Below are positions 42,804 to 52,435 of a stretch of DNA of 64,000 bases, in pieces. Below the pieces are notes generated by a model. It did no database searches. It had not been told where the DNA came from and was given only the letters and a program-made list of their open reading frames with translations. The stretch's first letter is position 1, and each line of letters starts with the position of its first letter. The translations under genes and the position numbers were made by a program. This DNA comes from an uncultured Bacteroides sp. (GTDB lineage: Bacteria > Bacteroidota > Bacteroidia > Bacteroidales > Bacteroidaceae): assembly GCA_900766005.1 (NCBI GenBank), contig CAAFTU010000054.1, positions 146,664 to 210,663 on the forward strand. The letters are read 5' to 3'.

Positions 42804-45782
42804 TTAATCTTTCCGGAAAAAGTTCAATATTTCCTTCATCAGCAGGTTCCGTTCTTTTTCCGAGCGGATGGATTCGAAGGGGAATCCCATAATGTATGTT
42901 TTGTAGTCGCCTTGATAGGCCACAGCGGCACTGAGGTTGTTCTCAGCATAGCGCATCACTGTATAAGCTTCTTTGCAGGCCGGGACAATGGCATCCGGTG
43001 CTTCCACCACATACGATGCTCCGTTCAGCTCGTTGTAGTAGGAAAGTTCGTTGCCAGCAGCTGACAACGGCGAAGCTACTGTCCTGACTTTGCCCAAGAG
43101 GGCTGCTTGTCCCACTCGCCACTGGTATTTGAGTACGTCGGTTGCAAACTTCCGGTCTTCTTCCAGTGAAGGAGCCAGTGGGTTGTCCCATAAATCGGTA
43201 GCAATAAAAGCGCCTGAAGCAAAGAGGTTGCCTCCTTGTGCGCAATACGAGCGGATTGCTTTTTGCAACTCAGGTGTGAACGTTTTGAATTCCAACGGCT
43301 TCACTCCTCCGCGTCCCATTTTTGTCTGACATTCTTTGCCTAAAATCAGGTCGACAGACGGATAGTTGTTTAAACGAACCGTTCCTCTCTCTACCGCTTC
43401 ATCGCTGCAGGACACAAAGCTGTATCCGGCCTGTAGCATAGCCTTTCCGTGAATGGCCGGATAGTCGAAACTGTTGCCGGCAATCACCTGCGTCTCGTGG
43501 GTGCCGTAGCTGTCGCCAAAGCCAGCGGCATCATCATCCATCCAGGGGATGGAACGGCGGAATTCCTTCATGCTTCCGATGTAGCTGATGTCTTGCAGAT
43601 AAGGCACTCCGTGGTCGTGCTTGTCGAGAAAACCGGCCAGTAGGGTATCTGCAGAAGCCGGTGCCACAAAGTCGGCCGGCGCACTGATGCGGTCGAATCC
43701 GTTGACAACCATTATCGTTCCCAGACTGTTGGGTGCGATGCCTGCCGATAGAATTTCCGACGGGAAACTTTCCCCTCCTTTGTTGACAGCCGTCACTTTG
43801 AAGCTACATACCACTCCTGTAGGGAGGGTAGTGCGGTATCGGTTTCCTTTCACCAATACCCCTTTGTCGAACGCTCCGTTTCCGATGCGTGTGTAAACGA
43901 TGTATTGTTCGGCTGTTGCTGTCGGTTCCAACGGATCGTCCACAGCCTTCCAAGTAAGTTCCATTTCGTTATCTTGCAGCGGGTGGATAGCCATTTCTTC
44001 CACAGGGAGTGGCTGTACCACATAACTGCTCTGATGCTGTGCAGCCAGAAACTGCAGCATCCCTTTGTAAATGGCACGGCTCACTGTAAACCGGAAGCGG
44101 GGATCCAGTCCGTAGCGCATATCGGCAAAATTCTGGTGCGACAATAATTCCAGCAACATGGTAGGCACCTGCGGCGTGCGGGCCTCAAAATACGATTTGT
44201 TCCACATGCCCCGGCGTGTCCATTCCGGTTCGTAGAGGGTGCGGATATCGCGTACGATATTCGACTGGATCAGGTCGGTCAGATCGTGCGAGAGGTAGCG
44301 AGAGGCCCCATTGGCAAACTTTCCGTCTGCTCCACCGGTGAAGTAGATCCCCAGTGTGCCGATAATGGAATCGTTCAACGTGGTTCCGGCATCCGAGTGG
44401 AAGGCAAAAGCCATGTCTACCGGAATGTGCAATCCTTCTTCCGACGGATTTACGGCCGAACCGCCGCACAGGTAGTTCACCCACAGCCCTCTGCTTTTGT
44501 AATCATCGGTATAGTCATTGCTGCCCTGGCTCAGCGAGTAGATGCTGTCGGGCACACCGGCCCATTGCATCCAATAGCGGGCTGCTTCGCAGAAACGAGG
44601 GTATCCGCTGATTGCAGGCATCGGGCTTTCTTGACGGCCGCGTGCTATATTTCCCATGCCACCGCCGATTTTCACAGCATCGGCCGTGATGATTTGTCCT
44701 TTTTTAGCTGTGCGATTGCTTAAGGAAATCTTAGCTTTCCCTGGTTCAAAGGTAAACGTACCGAGGTAAATCCAAGTGCCGCCGCCCATTTGCTGATTGA
44801 CACTGAATTCGCTGCTTCCTCCGGCATGATGAACCGTATAGCGAGCTTCTTCCGTGCTGTTGGGCAAGGTCTGATAGGCTACGTAGACAGCATATTCCCC
44901 TCTTGCCGGAATCTCAGTTGTCCATTCCGCCCGGCTTTCTGCTCCTTTCTTGATGCTTTCCGTCATGCGGAATGTTCCTTCTTTGAAAGGATTCTGTCCT
45001 TGTGTATAGTACATGCGGGCATGGGCAAATCCGGGTTCTCTTCCCGATGTCCATTTCTCGCTTCCTGTGATTTCGGAATACACCGACTGGCTGTTCCGGC
45101 AGCCGTCATTGTCGATGATGAATTCATTTGTCTGCCAGTCGCGTTCACGCGGCATCAGCACATTGGCACCGGCATTTTCCAGCATAGGGACCAAGAAAGG
45201 CAACACATAACTTTGTGTGTAAAGGTCCTCTACAGTCTGGAAAATGCGTGCACGCTGCCACTCCCAACGGTCCAACTGTTGTTCATAATACCAGCCATGA
45301 CTTTGCCAGAGGGCAATATGGCGGTTCGTCAGTCCGTGGGTGGGGGTATAAGTGGCAGATACAGGGGTTACCAATGGTCTATTACATGTAGGGGCAAAAC
45401 TGTGGACTGTTTTTTTCTGCTTTTCCCGAAGCGCCACCGGTATCAGTTCTTCGATTTTTCGGTTGTTGGTCCGAATCACCAGTTCGTCTTTGCTGCATTC
45501 CTGCGGCAACAACCGGCGTACACCTTGATAAATGCTGGCTACATTTTCTTTTCGCAAGGGAACATACGAGAGATTCAGGTTGGCATACAAGGTCAATGTT
45601 TTACCGCTCCGGTCAATGGAGTCGATGGAAATTTTTCCTACAGACACCTCTTGCCGTGCCTGTGTATCCAGAAACTCACCTATCCGCTGGCGTACTTCCG
45701 TGGAAAGTTCTTGTGCCTCTCCCAGGATGGGCATCAGGGAAAAAGCCGATACTGCCGTAAATAATAAACACTTGTAATTCAT
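42804..45782 (-). CDS. N-acetylmuramoyl-L-alanine amidase (amidase_3) with golvesin-like insert
   Basis: 992 residues. Signal peptide ends LGEAQ. The amidase_3 domain begins near 150 (HIALWQSHGWYYEQQ, first Zn His; FQTVEDLYTQSYV, Glu). It is interrupted at about 235-380 by a golvesin C-terminal-like beta domain (ARGEYAVYVAYQTLPNS; GTWIYLGTFTFEPG; ITADAVKIGGG). It then resumes with MAFAFHSDAG (second His) and TMLLELLSHQNF (catalytic Glu). A fibronectin-III-like domain lies near 605-690, and a further alpha/beta domain (TIMVVNGFDRISAP...) completes the C-terminus. Similar proteins are often labelled xanthan lyase, which the Zn motifs do not support. It would cut the MurNAc-peptide bond and so produce the denuded glycan that NamZ needs. 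Confidence 0.87.
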   Translation of the reverse strand: MNYKCLLFTAVSAFSLMPILGEAQELSTEVRQRIGEFLDTQARQEVSVGKISIDSIDRSGKTLTLYANLNLSYVPLRKENVASIYQGVRRLLPQECSKDELVIRTNNRKIEELIPVALREKQKKTVHSFAPTCNRPLVTPVSATYTPTHGLTNRHIALWQSHGWYYEQQLDRWEWQRARIFQTVEDLYTQSYVLPFLVPMLENAGANVLMPRERDWQTNEFIIDNDGCRNSQSVYSEITGSEKWTSGREPGFAHARMYYTQGQNPFKEGTFRMTESIKKGAESRAEWTTEIPARGEYAVYVAYQTLPNSTEEARYTVHHAGGSSEFSVNQQMGGGTWIYLGTFTFEPGKAKISLSNRTAKKGQIITADAVKIGGGMGNIARGRQESPMPAISGYPRFCEAARYWMQWAGVPDSIYSLSQGSNDYTDDYKSRGLWVNYLCGGSAVNPSEEGLHIPVDMAFAFHSDAGTTLNDSIIGTLGIYFTGGADGKFANGASRYLSHDLTDLIQSNIVRDIRTLYEPEWTRRGMWNKSYFEARTPQVPTMLLELLSHQNFADMRYGLDPRFRFTVSRAIYKGMLQFLAAQHQSSYVVQPLPVEEMAIHPLQDNEMELTWKAVDDPLEPTATAEQYIVYTRIGNGAFDKGVLVKGNRYRTTLPTGVVCSFKVTAVNKGGESFPSEILSAGIAPNSLGTIMVVNGFDRISAPADFVAPASADTLLAGFLDKHDHGVPYLQDISYIGSMKEFRRSIPWMDDDAAGFGDSYGTHETQVIAGNSFDYPAIHGKAMLQAGYSFVSCSDEAVERGTVRLNNYPSVDLILGKECQTKMGRGGVKPLEFKTFTPELQKAIRSYCAQGGNLFASGAFIATDLWDNPLAPSLEEDRKFATDVLKYQWRVGQAALLGKVRTVASPLSAAGNELSYYNELNGASYVVEAPDAIVPACKEAYTVMRYAENNLSAAVAYQGDYKTYIMGFPFESIRSEKERNLLMKEILNFFRKD

Positions 45783-45806
45783 TCTGTTTCTCTTGTATTT
45801 AAAAGG

Positions 45807-47258
45807 TTATTTATTCTCTTTTTTCTTGATCAGCAGGCACAGACCGATGAAGGTGAACAGTGCATTGAATATCAAAATCTCATAGCTGAACTGATAGCCG
45901 CCAAACCAGGCTTCCGAGTTGCTCTGCAGAATGTAACAGAGGGCAGGAGAGAGGATGGCTACCCAGGGAATGTAGCGGTCGCGTACTTGCTGCTTCATGA
46001 AGATGCCGAAGGCAAACATTCCTAAAATGGGACCATAGGTGTAGCTGGCCAAGATGTACACAGCATCAATGACGCTCGTATTGTTGAGCAGATTGAAAAC
46101 GAAGATGGTCAGTCCCATCACAAACGCCATGCCCACATGCACTTTCTTGCGCATTTTCACAACGGTGTTCTCATCTTTACCTTTGGTTCCCAAGATATCA
46201 ACAGTGAATGAGGTGGTCAGTGCAGTCAGTGCTGAGCCGGCTGCCGAATAGGCAGATGAAATCAGGCCGATGATAAACAGGATACCTACGATGGCAGGAA
46301 AATACCCGCCGGTAGCAATCATCGGAAACAGTTCGTCGCTTTTGGTTACTTCCAATTGCTTGCTTGCGGCAAATAAATAAAGCAGCACTCCCAGCATCAG
46401 GAATAGGAAGATGATGATGAACTGCGAGATGGCACTGGTAATCATGTTCTTCTGTGAGTCTTTCGAATTTTTGCAGCTCAAGTTGCGCTGCATCATATCC
46501 TGGTCTAGTCCGGTTGTAGCAATCATGGTGAACACACCGGCCAGGAACTGCTTGAAGAAGAACTGCTTGCTGTTCACGTCATCGAAAAAGAAGATTTGCG
46601 TCATTTTGTTTTCGGCGAAAATCGTGCTCAGACTGGCCAGTGTCAAGTTCATGTCGGAAGCAATGTAGCCGATGCAAAGCACCACCGACACCACCAGGCA
46701 GAATGTTTTCAGCGAGTCGGTCCAGATCAGCGACTTTACTCCACCGCGGAAAGTATACAGCCACACCAGTCCGACAGTAATAATCACGTTCAAGAGGAAG
46801 GGCAATCCATAAGGCTCAAACACCAGCAGTTGCAGTGTGAGGCAAACCAGGAAGAGGCGTACGGCCGCTCCCAGCATCTTGGAGATGAAGAAAAACCAGG
46901 CTCCTGTGCGGTAGGAAGCCAGTCCGAAACGGTTTTCCAGGTATTCATAAATGGAAATCAAGTTCATCTTATAGAATAAGGGCACCAGTACGAAGGCGAT
47001 GATAAACTGTCCGGTAATAAATCCCAAAACCATCTGCAAATAACCGAAGCTGCTGGCTGCCACCATGCCGGGCACCGACACATAAGTAACCCCCGAAATG
47101 CTCGAACCAATCATGGCAAAAGCCACGACGTACCACGACGACCGTCGGTTGCCCACGAAGAAACCTTCGTTGTCGGCCTTTCGTCCGGCTAAATAAGAGA
47201 TGGTAAACAGCAGTCCGAAGTAAGCTGCTATGGTAATGATAACTGAAAGTGGGCTCAT
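45807..47258 (-). CDS. Sodium:solute symporter (SSF family)
   Basis: 483 residues and about 13 TM helices. The SSF signature is seen in SISGVTYVSVPGMVAASSFGY and ISSAYSAAGSALTALTTSFTVDI. The family couples Na+ entry to uptake of sugars, sialic acid or related compounds. It is second in the mur operon, 24 bp upstream of the amidase gene. Likely cargo is a product of the secreted enzymes, such as GlcNAc, MurNAc or a disaccharide; sequence alone does not tell which. Together with the MFS importer the operon would have two inner-membrane routes. Confidence 0.9.
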   Translation of the reverse strand: MSPLSVIITIAAYFGLLFTISYLAGRKADNEGFFVGNRRSSWYVVAFAMIGSSISGVTYVSVPGMVAASSFGYLQMVLGFITGQFIIAFVLVPLFYKMNLISIYEYLENRFGLASYRTGAWFFFISKMLGAAVRLFLVCLTLQLLVFEPYGLPFLLNVIITVGLVWLYTFRGGVKSLIWTDSLKTFCLVVSVVLCIGYIASDMNLTLASLSTIFAENKMTQIFFFDDVNSKQFFFKQFLAGVFTMIATTGLDQDMMQRNLSCKNSKDSQKNMITSAISQFIIIFLFLMLGVLLYLFAASKQLEVTKSDELFPMIATGGYFPAIVGILFIIGLISSAYSAAGSALTALTTSFTVDILGTKGKDENTVVKMRKKVHVGMAFVMGLTIFVFNLLNNTSVIDAVYILASYTYGPILGMFAFGIFMKQQVRDRYIPWVAILSPALCYILQSNSEAWFGGYQFSYEILIFNALFTFIGLCLLIKKKENK

Positions 47259-47310
47259 GGTTTATTTTTTAGCGTAATCAATCATTGTTTGTTTATTGTA
47301 GGAAACCTGG

Positions 47311-48501
47311 TTATTCTGCATAAAGCAAGTAAGGTTTCCGTTGTTCTTTGAATTTCTCGACATCGTCCTTCCAGGTCGCTTTGATTTCTTCGGCACTTTT
47401 ACCTGCCTTAATCATCTTTCTTACCGAGTCGGTACCGATGAGCAACTCAAAGAAGCTGCGGAAGAAATGATCGTCCATATTCAGATTTCTGTAGGCATCA
47501 ATCACATAGCTGAGGTCGATTCCTTTTTTCCAGATTTCCTCATCGCTCAGATGACTCAGGTTGACGCCGTAGCATTTCTTGTTCAGCTGAGGCGGATTCT
47601 TCGCTCCCGGAACACTGCGTGGAGTGAAATGATAATCGTATCCTTTCATATTGGGATGCCCATACACCTGGAAAGGCAAATCGGTGCCTCTTCCCAAACT
47701 GACAGGAGTTGCCTCAAAGAAGCAAGTCGACGGATACAGGTAAATCGCCTTCATGTTGGGCAAGTTGGGTGAAGGAGGAATCGGCAGTCTGTACAATGTC
47801 TGGTGAGTATAGTTCTTGCAAGGAATCACGGTCAGGTCACACACCCGTGATGCCGGTAGCCAGCGTTCGCCGTTCACCATCAGGGCTATTTCACCCAAAG
47901 TCATTCCGTGCACCACCGGGATGGGTAACCAACCTACTCCCGACTTGTATTTCATATCCAGAATAGGGCCGTCTACATAATGTCCGTTCGGATTCGGACG
48001 GTCTAACACCAAAACTTTTCTGTTGTATTCGGCGCAGGCATCCATCAGTCTGCACATCGATGCATAATAGGTGTAGAATCGCAATCCTACATCCTGTATA
48101 TCAACAATCAGCAAGTCAAATGTACGCATGGATTTTTCACTGGGCTTTCCCAATTTCCCGTCGTAAAGAGATAAGATAGGAACGCCTGTTTTCGAATCTA
48201 CCGAGCTGGATACATGTTCTCCTGCATCAGCACTGCCGCGAAATCCGTGCTCCGGTGAGAAGATAGCCACTACATTGAACTTGTTTTCCAGCAGCACGTC
48301 CAGCAGATGTTTCTTCCCGATCATGCCCGTGTGATTGGAGAAAATGGCGATGCGTTTCCCCTTCAGGATGGGGAAATAGGCCTCTGTCTGTTCGTCGCCC
48401 ATGATGACTTTGGGGTCTTGTGCATGTGCTAAGGGAGCGCAGCATAGGATGAAGATCAGGAATAATATGCGAATGTTGTTTACGATCTGTGTTTTAAACA
48501 T
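47311..48501 (-). CDS. namZ: DUF1343 exo-beta-N-acetylmuramidase paralogue, first gene of mur operon
   Basis: 396 residues. Signal peptide ends PLAHAQ. DUF1343 hallmarks: GKRIAIFSNHTGMIG, AIFSPEHGFRGSADAGEHV, IVDIQDVGLRFYTYYASM, LDRPNPNGHYVDGPI, and GMTLGEIALMVNGERW. The same family motifs occur in the paralogue at 34560-35810, but the two are clearly diverged. It is the promoter-proximal gene of the operon. Having two NamZ-type enzymes suggests different substrates, for example free glycan ends versus peptide-bearing or O-acetylated ends; this is inference. Confidence 0.88.
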   Translation of the reverse strand: MFKTQIVNNIRILFLIFILCCAPLAHAQDPKVIMGDEQTEAYFPILKGKRIAIFSNHTGMIGKKHLLDVLLENKFNVVAIFSPEHGFRGSADAGEHVSSSVDSKTGVPILSLYDGKLGKPSEKSMRTFDLLIVDIQDVGLRFYTYYASMCRLMDACAEYNRKVLVLDRPNPNGHYVDGPILDMKYKSGVGWLPIPVVHGMTLGEIALMVNGERWLPASRVCDLTVIPCKNYTHQTLYRLPIPPSPNLPNMKAIYLYPSTCFFEATPVSLGRGTDLPFQVYGHPNMKGYDYHFTPRSVPGAKNPPQLNKKCYGVNLSHLSDEEIWKKGIDLSYVIDAYRNLNMDDHFFRSFFELLIGTDSVRKMIKAGKSAEEIKATWKDDVEKFKEQRKPYLLYAE

Positions 48502-48616
48502 ATTTATAGTATTTTTGATTGTGCATGTTGGTTAATCTTTTTTTCTTTGCATTCGTCAAATTGAGGAGTAGATGAAATTGATTATTGTCTTTATTCCTCT
48601 TTTAATTCTGCAGTGG

Positions 48617-48624
48617 CAAATATA
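48617..48624 (-). promoter_or_regulatory. -7 box of the 13-gene mur operon
   Basis: The minus strand reads TATATTTG (complement of CAAATATA), a full match to TAnnTTTG, giving a leader of about 110 nt before the first namZ. No good -33 is visible, which would fit an activator-dependent promoter. Confidence 0.5.
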
Positions 48625-48651
48625 GGGTTTATTTTGGAATCGGAAATAAAA

Positions 48652-48839
48652 ATTTAGATATATTTAGATATATATGTATTGATTTAGACTTGTTTTTATT
48701 TCTAATTTTTTAGGTTCGGCTTCTGTATTGCTTTGAAAGGTCTTCAATTGTTGATAATCATGTGGTTTACGGCATGATTTTTGTATGGATGCGAAATGTA
48801 TAAAAATCTAAATATATTTATATAAATATAAAATTTAGG
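48652..48839. promoter_or_regulatory. Possible operator cluster in the divergent 436-bp control region
   Basis: Very AT-rich. ATTTAGATAT occurs twice in tandem (48652-48661 and 48662-48671), ATTTAGAC at 48682-48689, an inverted ATCTAAAT at 48806-48813 and ATTTAGG at 48833-48839. They lie between the back-to-back promoters of the mur operon and the SusC-SusD-GH9 locus. No coding frame is seen in 48502-48937. Confidence 0.4.
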
Positions 48840-48870
48840 CGTTTTGTTTAAACAATATCAAATAATATTA

Positions 48871-48878
48871 TACCTTTG
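48871..48878 (+). promoter_or_regulatory. -7 box of the second SusC-SusD operon
   Basis: TACCTTTG matches TAnnTTTG and is 60 bp before the SusC ATG; a TTTG-like stretch lies about 24 bp upstream (48843-48846). Confidence 0.5.
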
Positions 48879-48937
48879 CGCACAGATAATTAATGTAAAT
48901 GGAATTATCTTATACTTAACATTATTTCTATAATATT

Positions 48938-51900
48938 ATGGGTGAAAAGCGCAAAAAAAGAGGAATAGAAAACAGACAATTCCTCGCAGCTGTAGCTATT
49001 TGTGCTCTCTTTATCGGGGGTGGGAATGTGAATGCTACGCAAAGCTCATCTGTTCATTCTCCTATTACACAAGAACAGATGCAGTCGAGAACCATTCAAG
49101 TGAAGGTTGTCGATTCAAAGGGTGAACCTATTATCGGTGCGAATGTGCTTGAGAAAGGTACAACTAATGGTATTATAACCAATATAGATGGTATTGGAAA
49201 ACTGACTGTGAAAACAGGGGCAGTGCTTCAGATTTCTTATATTGGTTATGCCTCTCAAGAAGTAAAAGCAACTTCATCTACTATCAAGGTAGTTTTAAAG
49301 GAAGACACAGAACTGCTTAGCGAAGTGGTGGTTGTAGGTTATGGTTCTCAGAAAAAAGAAAATCTGACAGGAGCAGTGGCTTCCGTTAATGTATCTGAGA
49401 CGTTGGAGGGTCGCCCAATCGCTGATATCGGACGTGGTTTGCAAGGTACTACTCCTGGTCTTTCTATTACTCTTCCAAGTGGTGAAATCGGTGCTGATCC
49501 CACTATTAAAATTCGAGGACAGATTGGTTCAGAATCGGGTAATACTGCTCCGTTGATTTTGCTGGATAATGTTGAAATTCCGTCTATTTCGTTGGTTAAC
49601 CCGGATGATATTGAAAGCATCTCAATCTTGAAAGATGCAGCTTCGGCTTCTATCTATGGTTCTAAGGCTGCGTTTGGTGTTGTTTTGATTACTTCTAAGA
49701 AAGGTGCTAAACAGGAACGGGTGAATATCTCTTATCAAAACAATTTCTCTTGGCAGCATGTATCTAAGGATATGGAGATGGCTGGCATTGATGCATTGGA
49801 TTATATCGGTTCTTACTTGAAACGGGTGAATAAGCCTTATACAGGTGCATTCTGGATGATAGGACAGGATAGCTATGAACAGGCATTGGCATGGCAGGAA
49901 AAATGGGGCGGTAAGGTAGGCTCGCATGATCCGTTTGTCTATGGTCGTGACTGGTATGTCAGCGATAACAAGAAGTTCTCAATGCGTACCTTCAATCCGT
50001 ATGACTATATGATTAAAGATTGGGCTCCTAGCCAATCTCATAATATATCGTTGAACGGTAAGAGCGGTAAGACAAGTTTCAATATCGGTTTGGGCTATTT
50101 GGATCAAAGCGGTATGAATAAAGCTGCCAAACGCGATGATTTCCGTCGTTGGAATGGTTCTGTGAAATTGAGCACTGAATTCAATAAGTATCTGACTGTC
50201 CGTGCGGGTGCTATTTATTCAAAACGTCAAAAACGTTTTGCTAACGTTTCTACTTCAACTACTGCGGATGCGTGGTATTATATGTATCGTTGGAGTGCTG
50301 TAACTCCTTGGGGACAGGATGAAGAAGGTAATCCGTTGAGAAGTCCGGCTTCTGAAGCGGCTCAGGCAAATACAGCTACTTATACGAACAATTATACTAA
50401 CTTCAATGTAGGTGCTACGATTAATCTGACTAAAGATTGGAAAATTGATATCGACTATTCTCATGCCAATCATGAATATATTCAGGACAAACCGGGTATG
50501 CGCTACACGGCTACGGATACATGGGGGTCTGCTTCTTTGCGCAAGGATGCCAATGGAAATCAGGTGTATGTAGATGGTACGGGTGCCGTAGTTGGTAAGG
50601 ATGCTCCGGGAGCAATGCCGGCTTATTCTTTGGCTAATTTTGAATATACTTCTCAGGGAGCATCAGGAAACGACTATATGTATCGTCGTTCACAGAACTC
50701 TCGTCAGACTACCTTGAATATTAATACAAACTACGATTGGAAGATCAATGATGACAACAATCTGAAGTTTTTGCTGGGTATGAACCGGGTAGCTTACGAT
50801 GAAGAATATAACTGGTCGAAAATTACACAGCTGACTGATTTGGCTAATCCTCAGTTTGATTTGACTGGTGGTACACAGACTTCCGGTGGCGGTAAGAATT
50901 GGGATGGTCAGTTGGGCTTCTTCGGACGTATTAATTACAACTTGAAGGACAGATATTTGTTGGAAGCTAATGTTCGTTATGATGCTACATCCAAGTTCCC
51001 GAGTGATTTACGTTGGCGCTGGTTCCCTTCTTTCTCTGCAGGTTGGCGATTGAGCGAGGAAACTTTTATGGAATGGGCTAAGCCGGCATTGAGCTCTTTG
51101 AAACTTCGTGCTTCTTGGGGTATGATCGGAGACCAAACTGTACCTAATTCCTTGTATGTGCCTACTATGAAATCAGAACCGGAAAGCTGGCTGGATGCAA
51201 GCGGAAACAAGTTGATTTATGTAGGTACTCCGACTGCGATAGTCAGCGATATTACTTGGCAAGATATTTACACTTTGGACTTCGGTGTAGATGCTCGTTT
51301 CTTTGATGGTGCATTGGGTGTGACTTTCGACTGGTATCAGCGTGATACGAAGAATATGATTGTTCCGGCTGATGGATTTCCATTGACCTTTGGTACAGGT
51401 GCTCCGAAAGGCAATTATGGTTCATTGCGTACCAGAGGTTGGGAGCTTTCTTTGGATTATGCTCATCGCTTCAACAATGGTTTGGGTATTAATGCTATGT
51501 TTACTTTGTCTGATGCAATTACCGATATTACCGAGTATGGTGATACAAAAAGCATTGATAAGTGGTACACTGGTAAGCGTTATGGTGAAATCTGGGGTTA
51601 TCGTACCGACCGTCTGTATCAAAAAGAAGACTTTGTATGGGAAAATGGTAAAATTGTGACAACCTATGCTTTGAATGGTAAGGAAGTGGCAGCTAATACT
51701 CCGGGCGCAAAGAAAGTGAATAAACTAAGTGATCCGAAGGGTGTTTATCAAGACTTTATGCAAAGCGGACAGTTCATTTTCGGCCCTGGTGACGTTAAAT
51801 ATGTGGACGTTAATGGTGATGGAAAATTTGATAATGGCTCTGGTACATATGACGATCCGGGTGATAAAGAAGTAATCGGTAACTCTACTCCTCGTTTTGA

Positions 51901-52423
51901 ATATGGATTCCGTTTGGGCGCAGACTATAAAGGATTTGACTTATCTGTATTCTGTCAAGGTGTAGGTAAACGTGAAATTTGGGGTGATGGCCCGCTGGCT
52001 ATTCCGGGTTATTCATTGGGTGACGGTGCAATGCCGCAAACATTTGCTGGCGATTTCTGGAAAGAAGATCGTACCGATGCTTTCTATCCTCGTCCTTATG
52101 AAATGTCTAAAGGTAATGATGCTTTCAATATGCATAAGCAAAGCCGTTACTTGCTTGATATGTCTTATTTCCGTATCAAGAACATTACATTGGGTTACAC
52201 ATTGCCGCAACATCTCACTAAGCATGTATGGATGCAGAAAGCAAGAGTATATCTTGCATTGGAAAACTTCTTTACCTTTGATAAACTGAATGGGCTGCCT
52301 GTTGACCCGGAAGAAGTATCAGGTTATTCTATGTTTAATGCGGATAATTACAACTCAGGACGCACAGGTGTAGGTGTTCCTACATTCAAAAGTGTTTCTG
52401 TAGGTGTTCAGCTTAATTTTTAA
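48938..52423 (+). CDS. SusC/RagA-family TonB-dependent transporter
   Basis: 1161 residues. Signal region IENRQFLAAVAICALFIGGG, then a carboxypeptidase-like domain (IQVKVVDSKGEPIIGANVLEK), the SusC motif LSEVVVVGYGSQKKENLTGAV, the plug (DDIESISILKDAASASIYGSKAA, read in parts) and a long barrel ending VSVGVQLNF. Codon use is AT-rich with many GGT/GCT codons, unlike the GC-richer SusC at 15358-18420, which may reflect high expression. It is the outer-membrane importer for the locus; the SusD partner begins 12 bp downstream. Divergent from the mur operon, with which it may share regulation. Confidence 0.95.
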   Translation: MGEKRKKRGIENRQFLAAVAICALFIGGGNVNATQSSSVHSPITQEQMQSRTIQVKVVDSKGEPIIGANVLEKGTTNGIITNIDGIGKLTVKTGAVLQISYIGYASQEVKATSSTIKVVLKEDTELLSEVVVVGYGSQKKENLTGAVASVNVSETLEGRPIADIGRGLQGTTPGLSITLPSGEIGADPTIKIRGQIGSESGNTAPLILLDNVEIPSISLVNPDDIESISILKDAASASIYGSKAAFGVVLITSKKGAKQERVNISYQNNFSWQHVSKDMEMAGIDALDYIGSYLKRVNKPYTGAFWMIGQDSYEQALAWQEKWGGKVGSHDPFVYGRDWYVSDNKKFSMRTFNPYDYMIKDWAPSQSHNISLNGKSGKTSFNIGLGYLDQSGMNKAAKRDDFRRWNGSVKLSTEFNKYLTVRAGAIYSKRQKRFANVSTSTTADAWYYMYRWSAVTPWGQDEEGNPLRSPASEAAQANTATYTNNYTNFNVGATINLTKDWKIDIDYSHANHEYIQDKPGMRYTATDTWGSASLRKDANGNQVYVDGTGAVVGKDAPGAMPAYSLANFEYTSQGASGNDYMYRRSQNSRQTTLNINTNYDWKINDDNNLKFLLGMNRVAYDEEYNWSKITQLTDLANPQFDLTGGTQTSGGGKNWDGQLGFFGRINYNLKDRYLLEANVRYDATSKFPSDLRWRWFPSFSAGWRLSEETFMEWAKPALSSLKLRASWGMIGDQTVPNSLYVPTMKSEPESWLDASGNKLIYVGTPTAIVSDITWQDIYTLDFGVDARFFDGALGVTFDWYQRDTKNMIVPADGFPLTFGTGAPKGNYGSLRTRGWELSLDYAHRFNNGLGINAMFTLSDAITDITEYGDTKSIDKWYTGKRYGEIWGYRTDRLYQKEDFVWENGKIVTTYALNGKEVAANTPGAKKVNKLSDPKGVYQDFMQSGQFIFGPGDVKYVDVNGDGKFDNGSGTYDDPGDKEVIGNSTPRFEYGFRLGADYKGFDLSVFCQGVGKREIWGDGPLAIPGYSLGDGAMPQTFAGDFWKEDRTDAFYPRPYEMSKGNDAFNMHKQSRYLLDMSYFRIKNITLGYTLPQHLTKHVWMQKARVYLALENFFTFDKLNGLPVDPEEVSGYSMFNADNYNSGRTGVGVPTFKSVSVGVQLNF

Positions 52424-52435
52424 TACCATATTACG

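Noticed and set aside
42804..45782. Xanthan lyase function
   Set aside because: The catalytic motifs are those of a zinc amidase_3; only the accessory beta-domain recalls proteins with the xanthan lyase label.
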